Shown: piece by piece, positions 17,906-25,742 of the stretch
How the letters are laid out: each line of letters begins with the position of its first letter
Position numbering within the stretch: the first letter of the stretch is position 1
Assembly (NCBI RefSeq): GCF_025628885.1
Contig: NZ_JAOTIF010000001.1
Span: 248,001-312,000 of the forward strand
Length of the DNA stretch: 64,000 nt
Direction of reading: 5' to 3'
Origin: Paraflavisolibacter caeni
Lineage (GTDB): Bacteria; Bacteroidota; Bacteroidia; Chitinophagales; Chitinophagaceae
Notes under the pieces: generated by a model
What the model was told of the DNA's origin: nothing
Database searches by the model: none
What the model saw: the letters and a program-made list of their open reading frames with translations, nothing else
Translations under genes and position numbers: made by a program

Positions 17906-18478
17906 ATGGAGGTTTTACAAATTTTTGCTGGTATACTTGGAATGTTATTGCTGGCTGCATTCTACCTGCTTTTCCAGCAATATAAACAAAGACGTGACCT
18001 GGAGGCTGAGTTGCTGAGGCAATCCAAAGTATTGTCTGACCTGGAAATAAAAGTGCATGAAATGGCCCATGAAAAGTTTGAGCAATTCAAGGATACAGTT
18101 TTACAGGTGGAACAGCAACGCATCGCCGCTGAACAATCCGTTGTCGCCCAAGCTAATTTTGAGCGTTGGAAGATTGAATATGAAGGCATCATCAGGCAGG
18201 ATGCTATTAAAAAAAGCCAGGCCGTGACGATTGGAAAAGTTACCGAGCACATCATTCCTTTCTTTGGTGGCATCTTTCCTTATAACCCCAAAGAAGCCCG
18301 CTTTATTGGGAGCCCGGTCGACCTGATCGTGTTTAATAATATGGAAACCGACCTCGATAGTATCTCTGTTCACTTTATTGAAGTAAAAACCGCAGGTTCT
18401 ACTTTAACGCCCAAGCAGAGAGCCATTAAATACGCAATCCTGAACAAAAGAGTGGAGTGGAAGGAACTGAGAATCTAA
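17906..18478 (+). CDS. membrane-anchored Holliday-junction-resolvase-like endonuclease
   Basis: A 190-residue protein. An N-terminal transmembrane segment (residues 4-24) is followed by a coiled-coil region (about 25-85). The C-terminal nuclease-like domain shows a PD-(D/E)XK pattern: E in GKVTEH, D in FIGSPVDLIVF, and ExK in FIEVKTAGSTLTPKQ. This is the arrangement of the Holliday junction resolvase-related family. The catalytic residues appear intact, but the substrate and why it is membrane bound are unknown. It is divergent from dnaX, which may or may not be meaningful. Confidence 0.8.
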   Translation: MEVLQIFAGILGMLLLAAFYLLFQQYKQRRDLEAELLRQSKVLSDLEIKVHEMAHEKFEQFKDTVLQVEQQRIAAEQSVVAQANFERWKIEYEGIIRQDAIKKSQAVTIGKVTEHIIPFFGGIFPYNPKEARFIGSPVDLIVFNNMETDLDSISVHFIEVKTAGSTLTPKQRAIKYAILNKRVEWKELRI

Positions 18479-18479
18479 A

Positions 18480-18522
18480 GAATGATGAATAAGACAATTT
18501 GCCCTAAACTTATTCATCATTC
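18480..18522. terminator. bidirectional terminator hairpin
   Basis: A 14-bp perfect inverted repeat (GAATGATGAATAAG / CTTATTCATCATTC) with a 15-nt loop lies between the ends of the convergent endonuclease and GNAT-like genes. Confidence 0.65.
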
Positions 18523-18527
18523 GTCAT

Positions 18528-19697
18528 TTAAAACATTAAAATCGGGTGCCGTTTAAACTCTTTTGTGCGGTCAAACAAGTAGCGGTAGGTGACCAGGTGG
18601 CGGCTTTCAATTGTATCACCAATGCTATAGGCAACATTGATCATCTTTGGATTAAAATCTCCAATCCATTGCATTTCATATTCTTTGTATTCAGTATGAG
18701 GTTGAATGATTTTGGCTGACTCCACAATCATAAAAGCATCAACGCCCAGGCCCTGAAACTCTGGAACAATACCGAAAGCGATACCTGTAAACTTTTTACA
18801 TGGTTTAGTCTTTTTTACCCACAAAAATTTAAGCTTGTGCCAAAGATCAAATTTGCCATTCAGGTGCTTGAACCATTGATTCAAATCCGGAAGGTTGACA
18901 AACATGGCTATGGGGGCATCATTATGGTACACAAACCAAACAATACGTTCATCCATCACTGGTTTCATCTTCCTGAACATTTGTACCACCTGTTCTTTCT
19001 TAAGCTGTTTCATGCCACCATGTCCTGCCCATGCCGCATTGTAAACGGTTGTAAAGTCCTGTGCAGCCTTTTCCAATTGTCTTTTATCAATATGCCTGGC
19101 TTTGAACTCTGGTTTGTCTGCAAAAGTCGCGTGTCGGCTTTGCAGCTTTGCACTTACGGGCTCCTTCGCATGCAGCCCAAAACAAGTTTGGTTGAAAAAG
19201 TTTTTGAAACCGTAGTTTTCAAATAACTCTTTATAGTAAGGAGAATTGTAGTTCATTCCATACAATGGTTCTTGAAAACCATCAACAACCAGTCCCCACC
19301 AACGGTCGCGTTCACCAAAGTTAATAGGGCCGTCCATTGCTTGCATACCCTGCTGCATCAACCAGTGTTTGGCTACATCAAACAACATGTCGGCTGCAGC
19401 CTGGTTATGAATAGAATCAAAAAAACCAATGCCGCCAACAGGTACATCATCTCCTTTGGTCTTGTATTTTTTATTGACAAAAGCTGCGATACGTCCAATC
19501 AATTCACCGGAATCATTTTTTAAAATCCAACGCTTGACAGTGCCAAAACGGAATGCTTTATTCTTTTTCGGATCAAAAACTTCATTGATGTCTTTATCCA
19601 GCGGTCGGATGTAATTGGGATTATCTTTATTGATTTCCACATTCACCAGCAAAAACTCTTTGGCCAACTTTGAATTGGTTACTTCAACCAGGTGCAT
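18528..19697 (-). CDS. GNAT-fold protein, large (tandem acyltransferase-like)
   Basis: A 389-residue soluble protein that resembles GNAT acyltransferases in two halves. The first half has GELIGRIAAFVNKKY, then GGIGFFDSIHN and the segment WLMQQGMQAMDGPINFGERDRWWGLVVDGF. The second half has GIAFGIVPEFQGLGVDAFMI, a likely acyl-CoA pyrophosphate loop. Proteins of this type are usually annotated as hypothetical or as GNAT N-acetyltransferase; the substrate is not known. It stands alone, with no operon partner. The fold call is moderately sure and the activity is not established. Confidence 0.7.
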   Translation of the reverse strand: MHLVEVTNSKLAKEFLLVNVEINKDNPNYIRPLDKDINEVFDPKKNKAFRFGTVKRWILKNDSGELIGRIAAFVNKKYKTKGDDVPVGGIGFFDSIHNQAAADMLFDVAKHWLMQQGMQAMDGPINFGERDRWWGLVVDGFQEPLYGMNYNSPYYKELFENYGFKNFFNQTCFGLHAKEPVSAKLQSRHATFADKPEFKARHIDKRQLEKAAQDFTTVYNAAWAGHGGMKQLKKEQVVQMFRKMKPVMDERIVWFVYHNDAPIAMFVNLPDLNQWFKHLNGKFDLWHKLKFLWVKKTKPCKKFTGIAFGIVPEFQGLGVDAFMIVESAKIIQPHTEYKEYEMQWIGDFNPKMINVAYSIGDTIESRHLVTYRYLFDRTKEFKRHPILMF

Positions 19698-19782
19698 TCA
19701 GTACAGTTTTGAATGTGGCAAATGTAAGATAGTTTATGTTTTATGTTTTTTTGTTGATTGTCTTTTCAATAATTATAAACAT

Positions 19783-21417
19783 TTATTGAAACATCTTTTC
19801 TTCCAGCTTTTGGTCGTGTTTATATATGTCTTCACGGAAATTGAGTTTGCCATCGTCATCTACCCAGGCAGTTAAATAGGTGATGACTACCGGAACGGGG
19901 TTTTTAAGCTTCACGTATTTTTCTTCCTCAGCATTCATGGCTTCGAAGATTTTGTCAGGTGTCCATTCCGGCTGATTTCGCAACAGGTAATTGGCCATTT
20001 TTTCAGGGTCGCTTAATCGGATGCACCCATGGCTATACGCACGTTTGCTTTGTTCAAAAAGGCTTTTGGATGGCGTGTCGTGAAAGTAAATATTATAGTT
20101 ATTGGGAAACAAAAACTTTACTTTACCCAAAGCATTATTAGGTCCTGGTAATTGCCTGATTACAGGATATTCACCTGTTTGTTTGACAATTTCCATGTTC
20201 TGGCTAGTCAGGTAGGATGGATTTTTTGCTAATGCTGGGATGATCTCATCTTTCACAATACTTTCGGGCACATTCCAATAAGGACTGAACACGATCTGGT
20301 TCAAGTCTCCAGTAAACATTGTAGTATTATGCCCTTCCTTCCCCACTACAACCGCCATATCAAACACCCGCTGGTTGCCCTCGTATGCATGCAACATGAA
20401 TTCAGGAATATTCACAAGCATCAATGCTCCGGCAGGTTCACTTGGCAACCAGCGCATGCGGCCCATATTCATTAATAATTGTTTCAGACGCAGGTCCGCA
20501 GGGATATTCATTTCCTTGATCAACACAGCAGTGATAATACCAGTATTCTTAAATCCATGGCGCAACTGGAAATCTTTTACAGCCATTTCCAGTGTGTCAT
20601 TAAACATTCGGCTTGTGTCTGTGCCTGGCAATTCACCAGTAATATGCAATCTTTTTTTTATGGCTGTAATAACTTTCGCAGAGTCTCCTTTTTTCAGTTT
20701 CTTTTGAGTCTCTGGAATCATAGGCCATCCACCGTTCTTCACGATTTCTGTATATTTTGCCAACTGTTCTTTGAGCTTTCGGTAAGGAGGGTGTACATCT
20801 TCAAAATATTTATTATCCTTATGCTTTTTGTTCAACAGGGAGTCGGCTAGATATATTGCTTTTACTTTCTGGTAGGGTACAAAACGCTCCATTTCCTTTC
20901 GTTTTACATAACCGTCGGGGTAGGCTGCCTCAACGTAATGAATAAAATGTTGCGTAAGTGTGATTTCTATCTGTTGGATGGATTTATTCGATGTATTTAC
21001 TGCAAGGTCTTCTTCCACAGTTAAAGCATCCATTTTTCTCTGCAATTCCTTGTTTAATAAAACAGAGTCTTTAAACTCTGAGGTATGATATTCATGTAAG
21101 CTCCAGAAGCCTCTTGCCTGTTCTGTTAGCCCCTCACTGGTAAACCACGCATATTGATAATTACGTGTATTATAGAAACTGCGGATACGGCGGGCAACCG
21201 AATCTGGGATCTTTTTTTTTGTTATAAAAGCCTCTACCGTACTGCTGTCCATAAACAGGTCACTATACGAGTTGCTCTTATTAATGCTACGGTTTCTGGA
21301 TGAAACATTCTTTATTTCATTTCCAGAGCCGTTTTCATCATCATCACTATCCTGGGCATTACCACATGCAACTGCCAGACTACATATCATTACCAGATAA
21401 ATAAATATATACTTCAT
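19783..21417 (-). CDS. L,D-transpeptidase lipoprotein (YcbB/LdtD-like)
   Basis: A 544-residue protein taken to start at 21417, because MKYIFIYLVMICSLAVACGN is a lipoprotein signal with Cys in the lipobox, whereas the longer frame (to 21486) has no signal. The order is an acidic Ser/Asn-rich linker, a YcbB-type scaffold domain, a peptidoglycan-binding domain (IKKRLHITGELPGTD..VKDFQLRHGF), and the YkuD catalytic domain with YSHGCIRLSDPEKM, where the Cys is the nucleophile. The family makes 3-3 crosslinks in peptidoglycan in the periplasm. A C-terminal extension follows the catalytic motif. Confidence 0.92.
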   Translation of the reverse strand: MKYIFIYLVMICSLAVACGNAQDSDDDENGSGNEIKNVSSRNRSINKSNSYSDLFMDSSTVEAFITKKKIPDSVARRIRSFYNTRNYQYAWFTSEGLTEQARGFWSLHEYHTSEFKDSVLLNKELQRKMDALTVEEDLAVNTSNKSIQQIEITLTQHFIHYVEAAYPDGYVKRKEMERFVPYQKVKAIYLADSLLNKKHKDNKYFEDVHPPYRKLKEQLAKYTEIVKNGGWPMIPETQKKLKKGDSAKVITAIKKRLHITGELPGTDTSRMFNDTLEMAVKDFQLRHGFKNTGIITAVLIKEMNIPADLRLKQLLMNMGRMRWLPSEPAGALMLVNIPEFMLHAYEGNQRVFDMAVVVGKEGHNTTMFTGDLNQIVFSPYWNVPESIVKDEIIPALAKNPSYLTSQNMEIVKQTGEYPVIRQLPGPNNALGKVKFLFPNNYNIYFHDTPSKSLFEQSKRAYSHGCIRLSDPEKMANYLLRNQPEWTPDKIFEAMNAEEEKYVKLKNPVPVVITYLTAWVDDDGKLNFREDIYKHDQKLEEKMFQ

Positions 21418-21781
21418 ATACTCTGCGGTTTCAAAAAAGATGCCTGATAGAGGAGAAGTTGAGATTAAAAGTTTTGAGTTAGACAATTTATTGGCTTTAA
21501 CCTAGCTTATTGAATAAAAATTTATAAGTGATTGAAAAGGCATTTTCAATCACTTATATAAGGTAAGTGTTAGTAGCAATTGGTGATAGGTAATAATTTA
21601 ACATAAAAGCGACACCTCTCCCTGTTAATAGTTGCAAGAGCACTAATGGGTGGCCGGAGGTGGGGCTGCGCATGTGGATAAAATTCCATAAGCGTATTTC
21701 GGCATGTTTATACTAGTGATTGAACTTTTAGGTGGGTGATGTGTTTATAGAATCATGTTAAGAATTTAAAACACCTATGAT
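21418..21781. other. intergenic region between divergent genes
   Basis: The 364 bp between the L,D-transpeptidase and UV endonuclease genes hold one strong perfect hairpin (21523-21558, listed separately). Otherwise I see no small gene, no tRNA and no clear TAnnTTTG promoter. Confidence 0.5.
21523..21558. other. perfect 16-bp hairpin in a divergent intergenic region
   Basis: The arms TATAAGTGATTGAAAA and TTTTCAATCACTTATA flank a 4-nt GGCA loop. No gene ends nearby on either strand, so it is not an obvious gene terminator. It could end a small RNA or lie in a leader. Confidence 0.6.
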
Positions 21782-22663
21782 ATGAATCTTGGTTATGCCT
21801 GTATTAATGTTACGCTTGCTGAAAAAGGAATTATGACCAATAGGAGTATGATCAGGAAGACTTTCCTGGAAAAGGGCATTCAGTATGCTTCTCAATTGAC
21901 ACTTAAAAATGTACAAAACCTTTTGAAAATTGTAGAATGGAATGTGGAACATGGAATTAATGTTTTTAGAGTTACTTCGGAGTTGTTCCCGTGGGCCTCT
22001 GAATACAAATTAGAAAGCATACCTGATTTTACTGAAATCCGCTCAGTATTGGAAGCTGTTGGCCGGCATCCTGTTCGCCTGACCTCACATCCCGGACCAT
22101 TTAATAAGTTAGCAGGAAGTGGATCTACTTTGGAAAACACAATAAAGGACTTAGAGCTACACGCACAAATTTTTGACCTTATGGGCTTGCCGGCTACACA
22201 CTGGCATAAGATCAACATTCACGTTGGAGGTGCTTATGGCGACAAAAAGGAAACCTTAAAACGCTTTGCCCGGAATTTTAAATTGCTATCTGAAAGCCTG
22301 AGTGGTCGTTTATCTGTAGAGAATGATGACAAACCTGGCTTGTTTGCTGTATCCGACCTGTTATCCCTGCACGAAATGATCGGCATACCCATTGTGTTCG
22401 ATTATTTTCATCATCGTCTTCATCCAGGCTTGCAAAACGAGGAAGAAGCTTTCAATGCTGCTTATAATACCTGGAGCCTGAAACCCATCTTTCATTTCTC
22501 ATCATCCCGCAAAGAGTATGAAGACCCTAATGCAAAAAAGGAAGCGCATTCCGACTGGGTGCATGAACCGATAAACACTTATGGAAAAAACATCGATATC
22601 GTGCTTGAAACTAAAATGAAGGAACTTTCTGTGCTTCAATATTGGAAGAAGTGGGGAAAATAG
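21782..22663 (+). CDS. uvsE: UV damage endonuclease
   Basis: A 293-residue TIM-barrel enzyme of the UVDE family. The start MNLGYACINVTL, the segment FRVTSELFPWAS (about residues 62-73), LTSHPGPFNKLAGS, HVGGAYGDK, LSVENDDK and FDYFHHRLHPG follow the family order and supply the metal ligands (His, Glu, Asp). It nicks DNA 5' to UV photoproducts and other lesions in an alternative excision repair route that needs no ATP. Length is normal. It is a single gene, followed by a MarR-type regulator with its own promoter. Confidence 0.93.
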   Translation: MNLGYACINVTLAEKGIMTNRSMIRKTFLEKGIQYASQLTLKNVQNLLKIVEWNVEHGINVFRVTSELFPWASEYKLESIPDFTEIRSVLEAVGRHPVRLTSHPGPFNKLAGSGSTLENTIKDLELHAQIFDLMGLPATHWHKINIHVGGAYGDKKETLKRFARNFKLLSESLSGRLSVENDDKPGLFAVSDLLSLHEMIGIPIVFDYFHHRLHPGLQNEEEAFNAAYNTWSLKPIFHFSSSRKEYEDPNAKKEAHSDWVHEPINTYGKNIDIVLETKMKELSVLQYWKKWGK

Positions 22664-22719
22664 TTGTCTATTGCTGAGTAAATATGTTATGGAAAATGAA
22701 AGTTTTCTTTATGATTTAG

Positions 22720-22748
22720 TTGATATATCAATTATTGTCCTATCTTTG
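22720..22748 (+). promoter_or_regulatory. Bacteroidota-type promoter and palindrome before marR
   Basis: The TTG at 22720-22722 and TATCTTTG at 22741-22748 fit the Bacteroidota -33/-7 pattern with 18 bp between. The 12-bp palindrome TTGATATATCAA (22720-22731) covers the -33 element and could be the operator of the MarR protein encoded just downstream. The predicted transcript would start only about 6 nt before the ATG at 22759. Confidence 0.65.
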
Positions 22749-22758
22749 ATTTGCAATT

Positions 22759-23193
22759 ATGGAGAAGCTGGAAGGAATTATTTTTTATACTATAGATAAG
22801 GCTATTAAAACCTATCGTCAATTTGCGCAGAAAAGGCTTTATGAAGCGGGATTGGAAATAACAATTGATCAATGGTTGGTAATGCAGGCTTTAACTGAAA
22901 AGCCGGACATCAGTCAGAATGAAATTGCTGAAAAAGTGTTCAAAGACGCTGCAAGCGTTACCCGTATCATTGACTTGCTGATCAAAAAAAAATACTTAGA
23001 GCGTAAAATGCATGATTCGGATAGAAGAAGGTTTCATTTGGAAGTAACATCCGTAGGCAAGACGCTGATGAAAGATATAGCTAAAGTTGTTGCGCAGAAT
23101 AGGGCTATTGCTTTACATGATGTAACACAAGAGGAGTTAGGAATGCTTAGAGATACCTTGACAGTGATCATCAATAATTGCAAAACAAATTAA
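22759..23193 (+). CDS. MarR-family transcriptional regulator
   Basis: A 144-residue winged-helix protein. The recognition region ISQNEIAEKVFKDAASVTRIIDLLIKK (about residues 52-78) and the wing YLERKMHDSDRRRFHLEVTSVGK are typical of MarR. Members bind palindromes as dimers and are usually released by small aromatic or oxidant ligands. The promoter has a 12-bp palindrome over its -33 box, which points to autoregulation. The following small secreted protein gene begins 44 bp after its stop and may be co-transcribed. The ligand is not known. Confidence 0.92.
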   Translation: MEKLEGIIFYTIDKAIKTYRQFAQKRLYEAGLEITIDQWLVMQALTEKPDISQNEIAEKVFKDAASVTRIIDLLIKKKYLERKMHDSDRRRFHLEVTSVGKTLMKDIAKVVAQNRAIALHDVTQEELGMLRDTLTVIINNCKTN

Positions 23194-23237
23194 GATTAAA
23201 CAAACTTGCTCCTACCTTATCAATAAAGCCTGTGGTT

Positions 23238-23474
23238 ATGAAACAGATATCCTTTATACTTTTTCTTTCTGTTTTATTGGCTTCAGTTTCTTTTGCAACT
23301 GCCAATCGGACGAATTGTTGTAAAACCAAATATCAAAAGACTGTAGCTGTAAAGAACAAGGTAGTTACCAAGAGGTCTGTTTTGGAACTGGCTAAACGGG
23401 CCGCACAGGTTTCATCCTCTCAAAAAGATATATTTCCGGAATTCATTATAGGCAACACTTTTTACAAATTATAA
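23238..23474 (+). CDS. small secreted protein of unknown function
   Basis: A 78-residue protein taken from the ATG at 23238, because this start gives a clear signal peptide (MKQISFILFLSVLLASVSFATA). The longer frame from 23178 would overlap the marR end. The mature part is short and Lys-rich, with a CC pair near its start (NCCKTKYQKTVAVKNKVV) and a hydrophobic end (FIIGNTFYKL). I do not recognise a family. It probably shares the marR transcript. Confidence 0.55.
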   Translation: MKQISFILFLSVLLASVSFATANRTNCCKTKYQKTVAVKNKVVTKRSVLELAKRAAQVSSSQKDIFPEFIIGNTFYKL

Positions 23475-23503
23475 TCAAAATTGATTGTAATTCTGAACTC
23501 CTG

Positions 23504-24415
23504 TTATTTCTCGGGTATTAATATGTTATATGTATTTCCTTTGGGTACGGTCAGGTCTCTGTCACGTAACCAGGGATTCATAAGTTTTAATATCTTATAG
23601 GTGGTACCATTATCAAGTGCAAACTGAGCGAGATTAGAAATAGAACTGTCTATTGTTACTGTGCGGCTTGGGATAACATGGTATTTTTCATCTTCGCTTA
23701 ATTTATAACCAAGCTCTTCTGCGTTTTCCATCAAATGCTTAAATGTTAGAATGCGGAAGATATAACGGTTGGTTTCTTCTGGTAGAAGCAAGTCGTAGTA
23801 ATTATTGGTTTTTTGATATGCGGCTTGGCTACTATAGCCATTCTGGCCGCAATTATAAGAAGCTGCTGCTGCCGTCCAACTACCTAATTTTACATAAGCT
23901 TGTTTCAAATATTTACAAGCAGCATCAGTAGATCTTACTACATCGTAACGGAAATCAACCTGGTTATTAACCGGCATGTTGTATTCTGGTGCCGTATCGC
24001 TCATAAATTGCCAAAAGCCTATAGCTCCGGAACGGGAGCGGGCACCGCTCTGCAGATTACTTTCTGCTACTGCCATATATTTAAAGTCATCGGGTACACC
24101 ATTCGCTTTCAGTCGTTCTTCTATTACTGGAAAATAGCGATTTGCTAGTTTTAATATGTAAAGAATATTCGCTTGACTATAAGAGTTAAACAACAGTTCT
24201 CTATCAAACCGCTCTTTTACATCCCATCTTTGAATAGGAACTTTCTCACCTGCAAAAGATATTCTTTTAGGAAGTTGCGGTGTATGCCATTCATAAACAA
24301 TTGGTTCTTCTTTATTACCTTTTCTATTATCGTTGAAAGCAAATTGCCCTAGCAGTAATACCGCAGCTAAGCCTCCTGCTGTAAAATAGAGCGTATTTGA
24401 AAGTAGTGGTTTCAT
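23504..24415 (-). CDS. lytic transglycosylase (SLT domain), membrane anchored
   Basis: A 303-residue protein taken to start at 24415, where a single N-terminal hydrophobic segment begins (SNTLYFTAGGLAAVLLLGQFAF). The longer frame to 24751 has a non-typical, Met/Ile-rich extension. The transglycosylase domain has the catalytic Glu in MAVAESNLQSGARSRSGAIG, followed by FWQFM and the AAAASYNCGQNG segment. The C-terminal part (YHVIPSRTVTIDSSISNLAQFALDN...) resembles a LysM-like binding region. It cleaves peptidoglycan at the periplasmic face. The acidic protein gene lies upstream on the same strand. Confidence 0.88.
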   Translation of the reverse strand: MKPLLSNTLYFTAGGLAAVLLLGQFAFNDNRKGNKEEPIVYEWHTPQLPKRISFAGEKVPIQRWDVKERFDRELLFNSYSQANILYILKLANRYFPVIEERLKANGVPDDFKYMAVAESNLQSGARSRSGAIGFWQFMSDTAPEYNMPVNNQVDFRYDVVRSTDAACKYLKQAYVKLGSWTAAAASYNCGQNGYSSQAAYQKTNNYYDLLLPEETNRYIFRILTFKHLMENAEELGYKLSEDEKYHVIPSRTVTIDSSISNLAQFALDNGTTYKILKLMNPWLRDRDLTVPKGNTYNILIPEK

Positions 24416-24587
24416 TTTGGGTGGTTTAATTGAAGTGGTACAAAAAAGGTGCCTCGGTAAAATGGTTTTTGATTCGTCGGAAAATGAAAAGTCCGAAAGC
24501 CTGATCATCATGATGATGAACAAGTCATTCGGACACAATTTCTTCCACTGCTTGGAAAATGTTATAAAATTTGAATCATCCTCTGAT

Positions 24588-25172
24588 TTACGATGTTCCC
24601 AAAGGAGGATTATTTTCATCATCATTGTCGCTGATGCTGTATTCGTTATTTTCCTCGTCCTCTTCACCAATTCTTTCATTAGCATTATCCACTTCGCTTC
24701 CGGGCACATCCAGATCCTTGCCAGATAAAGACTGGCCAAAACCTTTTTCATTTAGAGATTCGCCTTGAAAGTCTGTATTATCCATTGATGCCTGGATAAG
24801 CTTGTCTTCATCTTTTGTAGGCATATAATCGTCGCTAGCCAGGGTTCGCCTTTCCTCACGCGTTACATCAGCTTCTGTACCCATTGTGAAATCTTCGCTA
24901 TCATCACGCCCAAAAACACGTACACCTTCTTCATCATCAGAAGCAATGGTGGTGTCGGCCAACTCGCCCATTGGGGGAACACTCACATTTTCCTGTCCCG
25001 GAATATCTGAAACATCAGGCAGCTCTATAAAAGTTTCTTCATTTTTCAAATGTTCTGCATCACGAGGAGAATCTGGTAAGTCATTAGGTACGGATGATTG
25101 CTGTTCAGTTCTATTCGGAGTCCGGTTTCTTTCATTTTCAGAAAAGTTCCTGTCTCTGTCTGAATTTGCCAT
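24588..25172 (-). CDS. acidic, intrinsically disordered protein of unknown function
   Basis: A 194-residue protein taken from the ATG at 25172 (MANSDRDRNFSENERNR); the region upstream in the longer frame looks like non-coding sequence. The composition is dominated by Asp, Glu, Asn and Ser with almost no hydrophobic core, and short DDEE, DEENNE and NDDENN clusters lie near the C-terminus. No known domain was recognised. Such proteins can be cytoplasmic stress or hydration proteins, but that is speculative. It lies upstream of the lytic transglycosylase gene on the same strand with a 172-bp gap. Confidence 0.6.
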   Translation of the reverse strand: MANSDRDRNFSENERNRTPNRTEQQSSVPNDLPDSPRDAEHLKNEETFIELPDVSDIPGQENVSVPPMGELADTTIASDDEEGVRVFGRDDSEDFTMGTEADVTREERRTLASDDYMPTKDEDKLIQASMDNTDFQGESLNEKGFGQSLSGKDLDVPGSEVDNANERIGEEDEENNEYSISDNDDENNPPLGTS

Positions 25173-25320
25173 AGTCGCTTTTAAATAATATTGTTTAAAA
25201 ATTCGTGCCGAACGGGGGGTGGAATGTCTGAACCTGGATTTGGGGAGATCTAGGGGAACCGAGGGAATGACGAATGATTCGAATCTGCCAGAGGCGGACA
25301 AGTTTGAATGACGAATGGGG

Positions 25321-25715
25321 TATTGAGGTTTGGAGTTTGGAGTTGGAAGTTGGGGGATTCAAAACTTGGAGGATGGGGTTGGTTTTGTATCTTTAGGCAC
25401 AGCTCCCTTGACTCCGTTCAGGGCTTTTTGGGCGTTCTGCCTGCAGGTTGTTTTCCCCTTATTTATGAGCATTTGCTCAATTCAGATCGAAGCATAGTCG
25501 AAAGATGGTCGAAGGATGATCGAAGGATTATCGAAGGATGGTCGAAGTAGCCTAACCTTAAGTACGGCTGATGTATACTTATGGTACGGCTTAGGTACGG
25601 TTTAAGTATGGGGTAAGTAGGGGGAATGGAGGGATACTGTTGGAATATACTTGCCTAGGCTTTGGTATGGCTCAAGTATAGCTCAAGTATGGCTCAGCAA
25701 CGAATGTTGAGTTTC
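25321..25715 (-). repeat. 11-bp-periodic intergenic element, copy B (inverted)
   Basis: This is the reverse complement of the element at 9541-9925, within the 570-bp gap between the acidic protein and amine oxidase genes. It shares the core with GCCCTGAACGGAGTCAAGGG and the AATAAGGGGAAAACAACCT stretch. The CTTCGACCATC-type block has six units here against five in copy A. Outer arrays of TATGGCTCAAG and GGTACGGCTTA units continue to about 25700. The rest of the gap (25173-25320 and 25716-25742) shows only a short palindromic CTGCCAGAGGCGGA. Confidence 0.8.
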
Positions 25716-25742
25716 AGAAATTGCTTCATGTATATTAATTGT

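Noticed and set aside
24416-24751. N-terminal extension of the lytic transglycosylase
   Set aside because: It is Met/Ile-rich without a domain, overlaps the acidic protein gene, and a good membrane start lies at 24415.
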